Of a stretch of 64,000 bases of DNA, positions 34,965 through 44,405 are shown one piece after another. The stretch spans positions 71,475 through 135,474 of the forward strand of contig DATNFO010000029.1 of NCBI GenBank assembly GCA_035606355.1, in the 5' to 3' direction. Numbering within the stretch: the first letter of the stretch is position 1; the number at the start of each line of letters is the position of its first letter. This DNA comes from Sulfopaludibacter sp035606355. GTDB lineage: Bacteria > Acidobacteriota > Terriglobia > Bryobacterales > Bryobacteraceae. Under the pieces are notes generated by a model. That model was not told the DNA's origin, did no database searches, and worked only from the letters and a program-made list of their open reading frames with translations. A program made the translations under genes and the position numbers.

Positions 34965-35911
34965 ACCGCCTGCGGCCGGACGCTTTCCACCACGCATAGA
35001 CGTTTCCTCCCGTTGCTGAGCATTTGTCCGGTGAATTTTCGAGCCCCGTTGATTGTCAGCTCCAGCGGCCGTTCCAGCGGATGATCAAAGGTCAGCAGAT
35101 GTCCTTCGGATAAGCGAAGCAGGTCGCGGACGCTGAGTGTTTGCCCCTCGATGCGAGCTTCCAGCGTTAGGGCGCTTCCGTGCAGCAATCGCGCGACCCT
35201 TACCTGTTCAGCGGCGCTGGCGTGTGACTTGCGAACCGACCATTGCTGGTCAAACTTCTGGCGCATCATCTTGATCACGATGGAGGGCATCGCCAGATTC
35301 ATCATTCCGACGGTCTCTCCAATGCGCACTTCCACTCCCACGGCGACCACCGCCTCGTTCGGCGCCAGAATGTGTAGTAACTGCGGCTCGGTTTCCATCG
35401 AATCGATCGTGAAATCTACCGCCGTGACACCTTTCCAGGCCTCGCGCAGATCGTGAAGGATGATGCGGAACAGTCCGTCCAGGAGCTTCTGCTCAATCTC
35501 GGTAATGTCGCGTTGCATGGCCGGCGAGCTTTTGCCCGTGCCGCCCAGCAGCATCTCCAGAATCGGGAACACCAGCGTCGGGTTCAGCTCCAGGACCCCA
35601 TTGCCGTCGTAAGGGCTGAGCCCTAGCGAAACCATGCACGTTGGCGACGGCAGACCGTCCAGGAATTCCGCGTACGAGAGCTGCTCCACGCTCACCAGGT
35701 TCACCGTTAAGTAGGAACGTAGGTACGCCGAGAGGCTGGATACCAGGTTCCGCACGAACGTGTCATGCAGCAGGTGGATCGCGCGCACCTGGCTCTTGGG
35801 AATGCGATCCGGGCGCCGGAAATCGAATTTGACAGCCGGCGATTCCCGCCTGTGGTCCTGCACGTTTTCAAAGACGGCATCGATCTCCTGCTGCGACAGT
35901 TGGCGGCTCAC
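34904..35911 (-). CDS. fliM: Flagellar motor switch protein FliM
   Basis: A 335-aa FliM. The N-terminal peptide LSQQEIDAVF matches the usual start, followed by the CheC-like middle domain (AIHLLHDTFVRNLVSSLSAY, VSLGLSPYDGNGVLEL, VFPILEMLLGG) and a C-terminal SpoA (FliN-like) domain (LTLEARIEGQTLSVRDLLRL). FliM is in the rotor switch and binds CheY-P. No other flagellar genes are in the window; this copy is divergent from the chemotaxis operon, which fits its role as the output target. Confidence 0.93.
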   Translation of the reverse strand: MSRQLSQQEIDAVFENVQDHRRESPAVKFDFRRPDRIPKSQVRAIHLLHDTFVRNLVSSLSAYLRSYLTVNLVSVEQLSYAEFLDGLPSPTCMVSLGLSPYDGNGVLELNPTLVFPILEMLLGGTGKSSPAMQRDITEIEQKLLDGLFRIILHDLREAWKGVTAVDFTIDSMETEPQLLHILAPNEAVVAVGVEVRIGETVGMMNLAMPSIVIKMMRQKFDQQWSVRKSHASAAEQVRVARLLHGSALTLEARIEGQTLSVRDLLRLSEGHLLTFDHPLERPLELTINGARKFTGQMLSNGRKRLCVVESVRPQAVQGKMIEEGAGAASLPANSG

Positions 35912-36040
35912 GCTAGGCTCCTCACTAAATCATCGGCAGCTTCCCCGCGGAACTTGAGGCTGCGATACAACTAAATATCTTTCGCGGCGCCCCTACTGGA
36001 AATAGCGCTTCCGTCCGATAAATGCTTTGTAAGGAGACCC

Positions 36041-36430
36041 ATGGATTCTGACGTTTTGGTAGTGGATGATTCCGCGGCGATTCGGAAGATTCTGCAGCGC
36101 GTGTTGCGGCAGACCGGAATGGCGATTCGCACCATTTACGAAGCCGGCGACGGCCAGCAGGCGCTGGAAGTGCTCGAGTCGAACTCCGTGCACCTGATCC
36201 TTACCGATATCAATATGCCGAAGATGGACGGACTTCAATTGCTGGCAGCATTGAAGGCCGGCGCCATCTGGCGAAACATCCCCGTGGTCATGATCACCAC
36301 GGAAGGTGGCGAGGCTAAGGTCGCCGAAGCCGTCCGCCTGGGCGCCGCCGGTTACGTCCGTAAGCCGTTCACCGCGGATCAAATTAAGGAGAAGCTGGTC
36401 GGAATTTTGGAGCCGGCGCTGCCGTTATGA
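36041..36430 (+). CDS. CheY-like response regulator
   Basis: A 129-aa single-domain receiver with acidic pocket DD at 9-10, phospho-acceptor Asp56 in ILTDINMPKMDG and Lys in GYVRKPF. AAGGAG lies 8 bases before the ATG. Such proteins carry the phosphate from CheA to the flagellar motor; the divergent fliM nearby fits. It overlaps the next gene by 4 bases (ATGA) and begins an eight-gene chemotaxis operon. Confidence 0.95.
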   Translation: MDSDVLVVDDSAAIRKILQRVLRQTGMAIRTIYEAGDGQQALEVLESNSVHLILTDINMPKMDGLQLLAALKAGAIWRNIPVVMITTEGGEAKVAEAVRLGAAGYVRKPFTADQIKEKLVGILEPALPL

Positions 36431-36957
36431 ACTTAAAGCAATTCATCGTCGATGCAATCAACGATTCCACCGTCCAGGTGTTTTCGACCATGCTGGGCGT
36501 CGATATCGCCGCTGGCGAGTCGTCCGTCGAAACCAGTGCTCCCGGGTCGAACGACGGCGTCGTATCGTTTCTTGGGATGGCCGGCACTTGGGTCGGCAAC
36601 GGAAGTCTGACCTGTTCCCCGCTTCTGGCGTGCCGCGTCTGTTCGCACATGCTGATGACAGAAACGTCCTCGGTGAACGAGGAGGTGCTCGACGCGGTCG
36701 CCGAGCTCACCAACATGGTGGTGGGTGGGGTGAAGACGGCGCTTGAAGGGCAACTCGGGCCGCTCGGCTTGAGCATTCCCACCGTGGTCTACGGTCGAAA
36801 CTTCAAAACCAGAAGCAGCGGCACCGCGGAATGGATCGTCGTCCGTTTCTTGTGGGATGGCGAGGAACTGGTCGTCAAGCTGTGCCTGACGCCGCAGGAT
36901 CGCGCAAGTCATCCAGCGATGCACGCCGCCGCGCAGAACTGCGCACTGGAAGTTTAA
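36427..36957 (+). CDS. CheX/CheC-like chemotaxis phosphatase
   Basis: A 176-aa protein. A CheC/CheX-type signature ExxN occurs in EVLDAVAELTNMVVGGVKTA. The start MNLKQFIVDAINDSTVQVF fits CheX. In the family this protein dephosphorylates CheY-P; no cheZ is present here, so it is probably the signal terminator. It overlaps the receiver gene by 4 bases. Confidence 0.85.
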   Translation: MNLKQFIVDAINDSTVQVFSTMLGVDIAAGESSVETSAPGSNDGVVSFLGMAGTWVGNGSLTCSPLLACRVCSHMLMTETSSVNEEVLDAVAELTNMVVGGVKTALEGQLGPLGLSIPTVVYGRNFKTRSSGTAEWIVVRFLWDGEELVVKLCLTPQDRASHPAMHAAAQNCALEV

Positions 36958-36967
36958 AGGAGAACGG

Positions 36968-37480
36968 ATGTCGACGTTACTCGAGAAAAACGATGCGGCT
37001 GCCGCAGCCGATAGCCGGGCGGGCAAGTACCTCACCTTTCACTTGCACCAGGAAGAGTTCGGCGTTCGCGTGCTCAAGGTACGCGAAATCATGGGCATTC
37101 AGGAAATCACTGCCGTTCCGCAAACCGCCGCGCACATCAAAGGTGTGATCAACCTGCGCGGCAAAGTGGTTCCGGTCATCGATCTGCGCCTCAAATTCGG
37201 CATGCCGGCCGAAGAATATACCCACCGCACCTGCATCATCGTCACCCAGGTTCAGGGCGAAGCCGGACCGGTGCTCATCGGAGCTGTGGTGGATGGTGTA
37301 TCGGAAGTCCTGAATCTGAGTGGAGCCGAGATTGAAGACACGCCCGATTTCGGCGGCGATGTTTCCACTCAGTATCTCCTTGGCATGGCCAAGGTCAAAG
37401 GCAAAGTGAAGATCCTCCTGGACATTGACCGGGTGCTCTCCACGCAAGACATTCACAACCTCGACGCAATTCTGCAGTAG
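36968..37480 (+). CDS. cheW: CheW chemotaxis coupling protein
   Basis: A 170-aa CheW: KYLTFHLHQEEFGVRVLKVR, EITAVPQTAAHIKGVINLRG and KVVPVIDLRLKFGM are the canonical beta-sandwich segments. It links receptors to CheA. AAGGAG is 6 bases before the ATG. The MCP gene follows after 11 bases. Confidence 0.97.
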   Translation: MSTLLEKNDAAAAADSRAGKYLTFHLHQEEFGVRVLKVREIMGIQEITAVPQTAAHIKGVINLRGKVVPVIDLRLKFGMPAEEYTHRTCIIVTQVQGEAGPVLIGAVVDGVSEVLNLSGAEIEDTPDFGGDVSTQYLLGMAKVKGKVKILLDIDRVLSTQDIHNLDAILQ

Positions 37481-37491
37481 AGACGAAGGAA

Positions 37492-39105
37492 ATGGTGAAA
37501 AGCAATCTGACGTTTGGCCAAAAAACAGGGCTCAGCACCGCCACTTTGGGACTGGTGCTGATGTTGACGGCCGGTTATGGCCTGTTAACGGCATCGAAAA
37601 TGAACGATGCTCAGGCGGGACTGGTTTCTGTAACCGCGCGCAAGCTGCAACTCGCAGGAGCGATCGATACTGAAAAGTCCAACCTGGTTGCGGGACAGCG
37701 GGGCTTACTCATGTACGCCTTTGCCAAGAACGCCGAACGTGTGGCCGATAGCGAAGCACTCTTTCAGGAGAGCTATGCGAAGCTTCAGCAGTCCCTCGCT
37801 GAAATTAAGCCTCTGCTCACCACGGATATCGGTAGGGACACGGTTGCCGATATTGAAAATCAGATGCGGATCTGGATACCGGCGTACGAAGAAGTGAAGC
37901 GAACCATGTCCACGGACCCTCTGGCGGCCACACAAATCCTGGCCAGCCGGCTTATCCCCGTTTACAACCAGATGACCAAAGACTGTGACAAGCTTCTCGC
38001 CATTACAGACTCGCAGCTCAAGGAGGCTCAACAGGCGGCTGAAGACCGCTACAGCGGCAGCCGCTGGGTCATGCTGCTGCTGATGGCGCTCGGTGCAACG
38101 GCTATTGCCTTCTCCGCACTCGTCGTCCGCGCCGCCACGGCGCAAATCCGACGCTGTTCGCTGGAGATGGTGGAAGGTTCCAGTCAGGTCTCCGCGGCCG
38201 CCGGCCAGGTCGCTTCAGCGAGCCAGTCCCTGGCTCAAGGGACATCGGAACAGGCCGCCACGTTGGAGGAAACTTCTTCGTCCGCTACTGAGATCACAGC
38301 CATCACGCGGAAGAACGCGGAGAACACCCGCACGGTTTCCGGCCACATGGGAGAAACCGCCCGTCTGGTGAACGAAGCCAACCACAATCTTGAGGAAATG
38401 GTGCAATCCATGAAAGATATCAACGGCAGCAGTGAAAAGATCTCCAAAATCATCCGCGTCATCGACGAGATTGCCTTTCAGACGAACATCCTCGCCCTGA
38501 ATGCGGCGGTGGAAGCGGCCCGGGCCGGTGAGGCGGGCATGGGGTTCGCCGTGGTCGCCGACGAAGTTCGCAACCTGGCGCAGCGCAGCGCTCAAGCTGC
38601 GAAGGATACCGCCGGGCTGATCGAGGAATCGATCGCGAAATCCAACGAAGGCAGCACGAAACTGGATCGCGTGGCCAAAAGCATCCGGCAGATCACCGTC
38701 AGTGCCACGCAAGTGAAGACTTTAGTCGATGAAATTGACGTCGGCAGTCAGGAGCAGGCCCGCGGGATCGAGCAGATCGCCGGTGCTGTCGGGCAAATGG
38801 AACAGGTTACGCAGCGCAGCGCTGCCAGTGCGGAAGAAAGTGCGGCCGCCGGCGAGGAACTCGCATCGCAGGCTCAGGGCCTCTTTTCCATCGTCGAACG
38901 GCTGCAATCTCTGGTCGGCGGCGGCGGAGACACAGCGAAGCCGCGCGCGGCAGCCGCACTTCCCGGCGGCGGACCCAACTCGGCCGGTCTTGCCGCCATG
39001 GGCTCGGCGTTGGTGCGCAAACGCGTGCCGTCTTCGCAGCCGTTGCCTGCGGTTTCTCAGCATGAGTCCAGCTTCCCGTTGGACACCAACGAATTCGGAC
39101 TTTAA
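37492..39105 (+). CDS. Methyl-accepting chemotaxis protein
   Basis: A 537-aa receptor: TM1 at about 15-35, a periplasmic four-helix-bundle-like sensor domain at about 40-185, TM2 at about 190-210, then a long cytoplasmic helical hairpin. The conserved signalling tip reads DEIAFQTNILALNAAVEAAR and AGEAGMGFAVVADEVRNLAQ. A Gln/Glu-rich adaptation region is present. There is no C-terminal NWETF-type pentapeptide, so CheR and CheD would bind by other contacts. The ligand is unknown. Confidence 0.95.
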   Translation: MVKSNLTFGQKTGLSTATLGLVLMLTAGYGLLTASKMNDAQAGLVSVTARKLQLAGAIDTEKSNLVAGQRGLLMYAFAKNAERVADSEALFQESYAKLQQSLAEIKPLLTTDIGRDTVADIENQMRIWIPAYEEVKRTMSTDPLAATQILASRLIPVYNQMTKDCDKLLAITDSQLKEAQQAAEDRYSGSRWVMLLLMALGATAIAFSALVVRAATAQIRRCSLEMVEGSSQVSAAAGQVASASQSLAQGTSEQAATLEETSSSATEITAITRKNAENTRTVSGHMGETARLVNEANHNLEEMVQSMKDINGSSEKISKIIRVIDEIAFQTNILALNAAVEAARAGEAGMGFAVVADEVRNLAQRSAQAAKDTAGLIEESIAKSNEGSTKLDRVAKSIRQITVSATQVKTLVDEIDVGSQEQARGIEQIAGAVGQMEQVTQRSAASAEESAAAGEELASQAQGLFSIVERLQSLVGGGGDTAKPRAAAALPGGGPNSAGLAAMGSALVRKRVPSSQPLPAVSQHESSFPLDTNEFGL

Positions 39106-39116
39106 GGGGTAATCTC

Positions 39117-41093
39117 GTGGCATCCGGCGAATTGCGGCAACAACTCGACGATCTGGCGCTTCGCGCTGTCGTGGCCCCGGAGGGCGCGGCAAATCAGGAG
39201 GCGCTCGCAGAATTCAGGCCGGCCCTGGAGCGCATTCGGGAGCAGGCCAACGGCGAAGCGGCCGCGGACGTAGCGGTTATTGCCGGTGACTTGCTCGCTT
39301 CCATGCGCGAGGGCGGCTCGCCTTTCTCGGGAGAATCTCTGCAAAGCGGAGTCGCGGCCATGCAAGCGGCCATCGAGAACGGTGGCTCGCCGGCTCCGGC
39401 TCTGGACGTTTCGCCTGCTCAGGATCCTGAGTTGCTCGCGGACTTCGTTACCGAAAGCCGCGAGCACCTCAGCCAGATCGAAACTCAGGTGCTCGGACTC
39501 GAACGAGATCCGGACGATTCCGAAGCGTTGAACGCCGTCTTCCGCGGCTTCCACACCATCAAGGGACTTTCCGGTTTTCTGGAGCTATGGGATGTGCAGA
39601 AGCTCGCGCACCAGGTCGAGACCGTCCTCGACCGGGCCAGGAACCGGCAGTTAACCGTCAACTCATCTGCCATCGACGTGATCTTAGAGAGTGCCGACAT
39701 GCTGCACCGTTGGGTCGATCACGTCGATGCCACTCTGCACGGCGCCGCCTCCACTCCGCCCGAGGCCGATGACCTTCTGCTGCTGCGCATCAGTGCGCTC
39801 GCTCAAGAGGAAGCGTCAGCCGCGGTCGATCCGCGGCCCCTCGCCGCGCTCGCTGCCGCTGTCGAGACTGGCGCCGTGGATCCCACTCCTGTATCCCCCA
39901 TCGAAAAACGCCGCCGCGAAAGCACAACGGTCAAGGTCGATACAGCCAAGCTGGACTATCTCGTCGATATGGCCGGGGAAATGGTCATCGCCGAATCCCT
40001 CGTGAGGCACGATCCCGACCTCGGCGCTTCCAAGAGCCAGCGCCTGCAGCGCAATCTCGCGCAACTCACGCGCATCACGTCGGAGTTGCAGAAGACGGCC
40101 ATGGTGATGCGGCTTATTCCCATCGGTCCGCTTTTTCGCCGCATGGCACGGCTTGTGCGCGACCTCTCGCGAGCCTGCGGCAAAACGGTCGAGATGGAAA
40201 CGCGCGGAGATGAGATCGAACTCGATCGCACCATCGTCGAGGAGTTGGCCGATCCCCTCATGCACATGGTCCGCAATGCTCTGGACCATGGCATCGAGAC
40301 GCCCGAAGAACGGGTGCGCGCGGGCAAAAGTCCCCAGGGTCGCCTGATGCTGCGCGCCATGCACCATGCCGGTCAGGTGGTCATCGAGATTGCAGACGAC
40401 GGCGGCGGCCTCGATCGCGAAAAAATCCGGCAGAAAGCCATTCAGAAGGCGCTCATAGGACCCGGCGATTCGCTGTCGGACAGCGAAATCTACAACCTGA
40501 TCTTCAATCCCGGCTTCTCCACCGCCGCGCAAGTGACCAACGTTTCCGGCCGTGGCGTCGGCATGGACGTCGTGCGCAAGCACATCGAAAAACTGCGCGG
40601 CCGCATCGAAATCCGGTCCACCGCGCGGCAGGGAACCACGTTTCTGCTGAAACTGCCCCTGACACTCGCCATCATCGACGGACTTGTGGTTTCTGTCGGC
40701 GCCGAGCGCTACATCGTTCCGTTATTCGCCGTTCGCGAGATGTTCCGGCCCTTGCAGGACACGATGTGGACGATTCAGGATCGCGCGGAGATGGCTCTGT
40801 TGCGGGATTCTCTGCTGCCCGTTGTGCGTTTATACCGCCGCTTCGGAATTGTGCCGCGGACGGAAGATCCCCGTCAATCCGTGCTGGTGGTCGCCGAGGT
40901 GGAAGGGCGGCGGTTCTGCCTGCTCGTCGATGACCTGATTGGCAAGCAGGAGGTCATGATCAAAGCGCTCGGTGAGACGTTCAAGGGCGTTCCCGGAATC
41001 GCCGGCGGAGCAATTCTCGGCGATGGCCGTGTCGGACTGATTCTCGACGTGGAGCACCTGCTCAGGGAAGGGCAAGTTGAAGCTACCCATTGA
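39117..41093 (+). CDS. cheA: Chemotaxis histidine kinase CheA
   Basis: A 658-aa CheA from GTG 39117. It has an unusual N-terminal extension of about 100 residues. The HPt domain has His146 in FRGFHTIKGLSGFL. No clear CheY-binding P2 domain is seen. The dimerisation/catalytic part has VDTAKLDYLVDMAGEMVI, VRNALDHGIETPEERV, IADDGGGLDREKI and GRGVGMDVVRKHIE. The CheW-like P5 domain ends the protein. The kinase transfers phosphate to the CheY- and CheB-type receivers of this operon. Its end overlaps cheR by 17 bases. Confidence 0.96.
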   Translation: MASGELRQQLDDLALRAVVAPEGAANQEALAEFRPALERIREQANGEAAADVAVIAGDLLASMREGGSPFSGESLQSGVAAMQAAIENGGSPAPALDVSPAQDPELLADFVTESREHLSQIETQVLGLERDPDDSEALNAVFRGFHTIKGLSGFLELWDVQKLAHQVETVLDRARNRQLTVNSSAIDVILESADMLHRWVDHVDATLHGAASTPPEADDLLLLRISALAQEEASAAVDPRPLAALAAAVETGAVDPTPVSPIEKRRRESTTVKVDTAKLDYLVDMAGEMVIAESLVRHDPDLGASKSQRLQRNLAQLTRITSELQKTAMVMRLIPIGPLFRRMARLVRDLSRACGKTVEMETRGDEIELDRTIVEELADPLMHMVRNALDHGIETPEERVRAGKSPQGRLMLRAMHHAGQVVIEIADDGGGLDREKIRQKAIQKALIGPGDSLSDSEIYNLIFNPGFSTAAQVTNVSGRGVGMDVVRKHIEKLRGRIEIRSTARQGTTFLLKLPLTLAIIDGLVVSVGAERYIVPLFAVREMFRPLQDTMWTIQDRAEMALLRDSLLPVVRLYRRFGIVPRTEDPRQSVLVVAEVEGRRFCLLVDDLIGKQEVMIKALGETFKGVPGIAGGAILGDGRVGLILDVEHLLREGQVEATH

Positions 41094-41940
41094 CGTCGAC
41101 GATGGGCCATCCACTCGCATGGCGCCCCAGGAATTTGAAGAGGTGCGCCGCCTCGCCTACAGCAGCTTCGGCCTCGAACTGAAGGCGGGTAAGGAAGAAC
41201 TCGTTTCCTCACGTCTCGGAAAGCTGGTTCGCGCGGGCAGGTTCCGCAGCTTCCGCGAATACTGCGATGCCGTCCGGAGCGACGCGACGGGGCAGTCGCT
41301 CGCCGCCATGATCGATGCCTTGGCTACCAATCACACCGCTTTCCTGCGGGAGCCCGAGCATTTCCGCTTCCTGCGCGAGCGCGTCGTGCCCGCTCTGATG
41401 AAGCGACCGTCCATCGAGATTTGGAGCGCCGCCTGCTCAACCGGCGAAGAGCCGTGGACGCTGGCCTTCCTTTTGAACGACGCGTGCCCAGGGAAAAACA
41501 TTCGCATCCTCGCCACTGATATTTCGGGCCGGGCACTCAAAGCGGCGCAACAGGCCACCTATTCGGCCGAGCGGTGCCAGACGCTACCTCCCGACTGGGT
41601 GTCGAGGTTCTTTTCGGCGGATGGTTCTTCCCCGCCGCTATACCAGGTCCGCGCCGATGTTCGCCGGCAAGTGAAGTTCCGGCGGTTGAACCTGATCGAA
41701 GAGATATCGGGCATCCGGCCCCTTCCGGTGATTTTCTGCCGGAACGTGATGATCTATTTCGACCGCGAAACCCAGACGCGCCTCATTCGAAAACTCGCCC
41801 ACTGTCTGGAGCCGGGCGGGTATCTCTTCGTCGGACACGCGGAGAGTCTCACCCGGGTGTCTCACGGACTGGAGTACGTGAGGCCCGCGGTATATAGAAA
41901 ACCGGTGATTAAAGAGGGCAAGTGGATCGCGTCGTGGTAG
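41077..41940 (+). CDS. cheR: CheR chemotaxis methyltransferase
   Basis: A 287-aa methyltransferase. TTG 41077 is preceded by GGGAAGG; an alternative ATG is at 41119. N-terminal helical CheR domain (VRRLAYSSFGLELKAGKEEL), SAM-binding part with EIWSAACSTGEEPWTLAFLL and ILATDISGRALKAAQQATYS, and PVIFCRNVMIYFDRETQTRL. It methylates receptor Glu residues. It overlaps cheA at the start and cheD at the end by 19 bases. Confidence 0.96.
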   Translation: MKLPIDVDDGPSTRMAPQEFEEVRRLAYSSFGLELKAGKEELVSSRLGKLVRAGRFRSFREYCDAVRSDATGQSLAAMIDALATNHTAFLREPEHFRFLRERVVPALMKRPSIEIWSAACSTGEEPWTLAFLLNDACPGKNIRILATDISGRALKAAQQATYSAERCQTLPPDWVSRFFSADGSSPPLYQVRADVRRQVKFRRLNLIEEISGIRPLPVIFCRNVMIYFDRETQTRLIRKLAHCLEPGGYLFVGHAESLTRVSHGLEYVRPAVYRKPVIKEGKWIASW

Positions 41941-42476
41941 GAATGGGCGAATGCAGAGTCTCGTATGCCCCTGGAGATGTGCTGGTCACTTACGGGCTGG
42001 GCTCCTGCATCGCCGTTGCGATGCACGATCCTGAAGCGCAGGTCGGTGGGTTGCTGCATTTCATGCTACCCGCTGCCTCTCTCGATCCCGTGGCGGCTCG
42101 CCTGAACCCCTTTAAGTTCGCCGATACAGGCATTCCGTCGTTGCTGCAATCCATGTACAACTCCGGCGCTTCGCGGCGTCGTCTGATTGTGTCTGCCGCG
42201 GGCGGAGCGGCCATGGCGGAGGGCTCAGAGTTATTTGACATCGGGAAGAGGAATGAGGCGGCCATGCGCGACGTCTTACGGCGCCTTGCCGTCCCGCTCG
42301 GGGCCACCGCTACGGGAGGCAGACACTTCCGCAGCATGAAACTCGAGATCGGTACCGGGCGGCTGTGGCTCGTCGAAGGCGCCGCCGGGAAACGCTTGCT
42401 GGGCAAACAGCACATCACCTCCGGAGGAGCCGGCGCCTATGGTCCCAAACCGAAAAATACGCGTCCTGATTGTTGA
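41922..42476 (+). CDS. cheD: CheD receptor glutamine deamidase
   Basis: A 184-aa CheD: VTYGLGSCIAVAMHDPEAQV holds the catalytic Cys, and GGLLHFMLPAASLDP holds the catalytic His. In the family CheD deamidates receptor glutamines and interacts with CheC/CheX. It overlaps cheR (19 bases) and cheB (38 bases), so translation is tightly coupled. Confidence 0.94.
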   Translation: MDRVVVGMGECRVSYAPGDVLVTYGLGSCIAVAMHDPEAQVGGLLHFMLPAASLDPVAARLNPFKFADTGIPSLLQSMYNSGASRRRLIVSAAGGAAMAEGSELFDIGKRNEAAMRDVLRRLAVPLGATATGGRHFRSMKLEIGTGRLWLVEGAAGKRLLGKQHITSGGAGAYGPKPKNTRPDC

Positions 42477-43542
42477 CGATTCCGCAATTGTACGCAAGAT
42501 TTTGAGCGACGCCCTCGCCGGAGAAGCGGACATTGAGGTCGCCGGCACCGCGCCCGATCCGTATGTCGCTCGCGACAAAATCCTCTCCTTGAGGCCCGAT
42601 GTGCTGACGCTCGATATCGAGATGCCGCGCATGGACGGGCTCACGTTCCTGAAGAAACTGATGCAGTTTCATCCGCTGCCGGTGGTCGTCATCAGCTCGC
42701 TGGCGCAGCCCTCCTGCCGCGCAGCCCTCGACGCTCTCGCATTTGGAGCCGTCGAAGTGCTCGGCAAGCCCGGCGGACCGTACTCCGTTGGAGAACTGCG
42801 CCAGACGATCGCCGCGAAAATTCGCGCCGCGGCCGTTTCCCGCCTCCGCGTTGCCCAACCGGCTACTCGCCGCGCCGCACCCGTCGCGACCACCATCGCC
42901 GCGCCTCGCTCGTCGCCGGATCACGTCATTGCCATTGGAGCGTCCACCGGCGGCACCGAAGCCATCGCGGCGATCCTCTCCAGACTCCCGGCGGGCGCGC
43001 CCGGCACCGTGATCGCGCAACACATTCCGCCGGAGTTCTCGCGCGCATTTGCAGCGCGCCTCAACCAGCAGTGCGCCATGGAAGTAAAAGAGGCGGCCGA
43101 TGGCGATCGTCTCCGCCCCGGACTCGCCCTCGTCGCGCCGGGAGATTTCCACCTCGTTCTCCGCCGCTCAACAGAGGGCTACATCGTCACTGTGAAACCC
43201 GGACCGCGCGTCTGCTATCAGCGCCCGAGCGTCGACGTGCTCTTCCAATCCGTTGCCGAGGCTGCCGGCCGGTCCGCCGTCGGTGTGTTGCTCACCGGCA
43301 TGGGCGCCGATGGTGCGCAGGGGCTGCTGCGGATGCGGCAGGCCGGAGCGCACACCATCGCCCAGGACGAAGCCACCTGCGTCGTTTTCGGCATGCCGCG
43401 GGAAGCCATCAAGCTCGGCGCGGCGGTGGAAGTCCTGCCGCTACAGTCCATCCCTGCCGCGATCCTCTCGCCTCGCGCGTCCCTTGCGCCCGCACCGTAC
43501 CTTGCGGCGGTTGACGCTTGGGGTCCCGGAACGCTACATTAG
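42439..43542 (+). CDS. cheB: CheB chemotaxis methylesterase
   Basis: A 367-aa protein: receiver domain (1-120) with Asp59 in VLTLDIEMPRMDG, a linker, and a CheB methylesterase domain with the Ser in IGASTGGTEAIAAIL, His in AQHIPPEFSRAF and Asp in LLTGMGADGAQG. It removes receptor methyl groups and opposes CheR. It is the last gene of the operon; tRNA-Glu follows 29 bases on. Confidence 0.97.
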   Translation: MVPNRKIRVLIVDDSAIVRKILSDALAGEADIEVAGTAPDPYVARDKILSLRPDVLTLDIEMPRMDGLTFLKKLMQFHPLPVVVISSLAQPSCRAALDALAFGAVEVLGKPGGPYSVGELRQTIAAKIRAAAVSRLRVAQPATRRAAPVATTIAAPRSSPDHVIAIGASTGGTEAIAAILSRLPAGAPGTVIAQHIPPEFSRAFAARLNQQCAMEVKEAADGDRLRPGLALVAPGDFHLVLRRSTEGYIVTVKPGPRVCYQRPSVDVLFQSVAEAAGRSAVGVLLTGMGADGAQGLLRMRQAGAHTIAQDEATCVVFGMPREAIKLGAAVEVLPLQSIPAAILSPRASLAPAPYLAAVDAWGPGTLH

Positions 43543-43571
43543 AAATGTTCTTCCTGCAAGTCGGCCAGCAA

Positions 43572-43649
43572 GTCCCCATCGTCTAGCCCGGCCTAGGACA
43601 TCGCCCTTTCACGGCGGTAACGGGGGTTCGAATCCCCCTGGGGACGCCA
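43572..43649 (+). tRNA. tRNA-Glu (TTC)
   Basis: Acceptor GTCCCCA pairs with TGGGGAC, the anticodon loop CTTTCAC gives TTC, the T loop is TTCGAAT, and G discriminator plus CCA are encoded. Length 78 bases. Confidence 0.97.
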
Positions 43650-43743
43650 CATCTCCGGCTGTCCGGCGGCTCGGTTCTACGCCAATTACGGGGGGCTACC
43701 CCAATCCCAAGAATTCAAATCACTCGTCCTCCGGGTTTCCAAC

Positions 43744-43947
43744 TCATTTCTTGCGCAAAGACCAGAGCGCTGAGGCAGAGCCAAATAGGCAAACGGCGGC
43801 TACAAGCAACCAGAGGGGAAACGCTCCAATGTTCCCGAATCCCTTGTACTCCCCGACGGAATCATACAATCGGATTCTCGCCACGAAGAGAGCAAAGGCC
43901 GCAACAAATAGTCCGGCTATCGCGCAACAGCCCGCCAATAATTTCAC
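43744..43947 (-). CDS. Small two-helix membrane protein
   Basis: From GTG 43947 the 67-aa product has two hydrophobic segments (LLAGCCAIAGLFVAAFALFV and FPLWLLVAAVCLFGSASALW) separated by a polar loop (YDSVGEYKGF) and ends with basic residues (SLRKK), a normal topology for a tiny inner-membrane protein. Only a weak ribosome site (AAGAA) is seen. No family was recognised. Confidence 0.5.
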   Translation of the reverse strand: MKLLAGCCAIAGLFVAAFALFVARIRLYDSVGEYKGFGNIGAFPLWLLVAAVCLFGSASALWSLRKK

Positions 43948-44405
43948 GTTCTTGACGATAGCTCATTGCAACGCAGGATTCTTTGCTTTGGCGACAGCGA
44001 AACGCCATTACCGGAAAGTGAGGCGGGCTAGGTCTGAACCTCTCGCGTTGCACCGTGTGCAGTCGAGAGAGGCTCTACGCAGGGTTCCATGCAACACTGG
44101 GATATGGCCGCGGCTCAGAATGACACCTTCAGCGGGTTTGCACGCCTCCCTTCGCACCGGCCAAGGCTGGGACGTCCAAAGCACTCCGCAGGATGCCAAG
44201 ACGCCGAAGCCACTCGATCAAGGGGTTCCAACTCTGAGTGATTTGGGACGCCACTACTCGGCTCTACTCTCAACCCAGATCGGTACAATCGCCTACGCGG
44301 GCTGGCGGGCTTCGTTTTCCTGATCGTGATCGCGGCACCGGGCCTCGCGATGCGCCGGTGTCGGCAGCCCTTGCGCTCCACCAGCGTCCTTCGCTAGCAT
44401 CAGCC
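43948..44405. other. Gene-free stretch
   Basis: About 460 bases without a credible gene, RNA or repeat. Open frames here are short, have no domain signature and lack ribosome sites. The last part probably contains the promoter of the Tat-exported protein gene at 44406, but no clear boxes are visible. Confidence 0.5.

Noticed and set aside
33063..34997. A 644-codon open frame on the minus strand
   Set aside because: Antisense to holA and the Cys-cluster gene, both with strong family evidence; no start context or domains on the minus strand.
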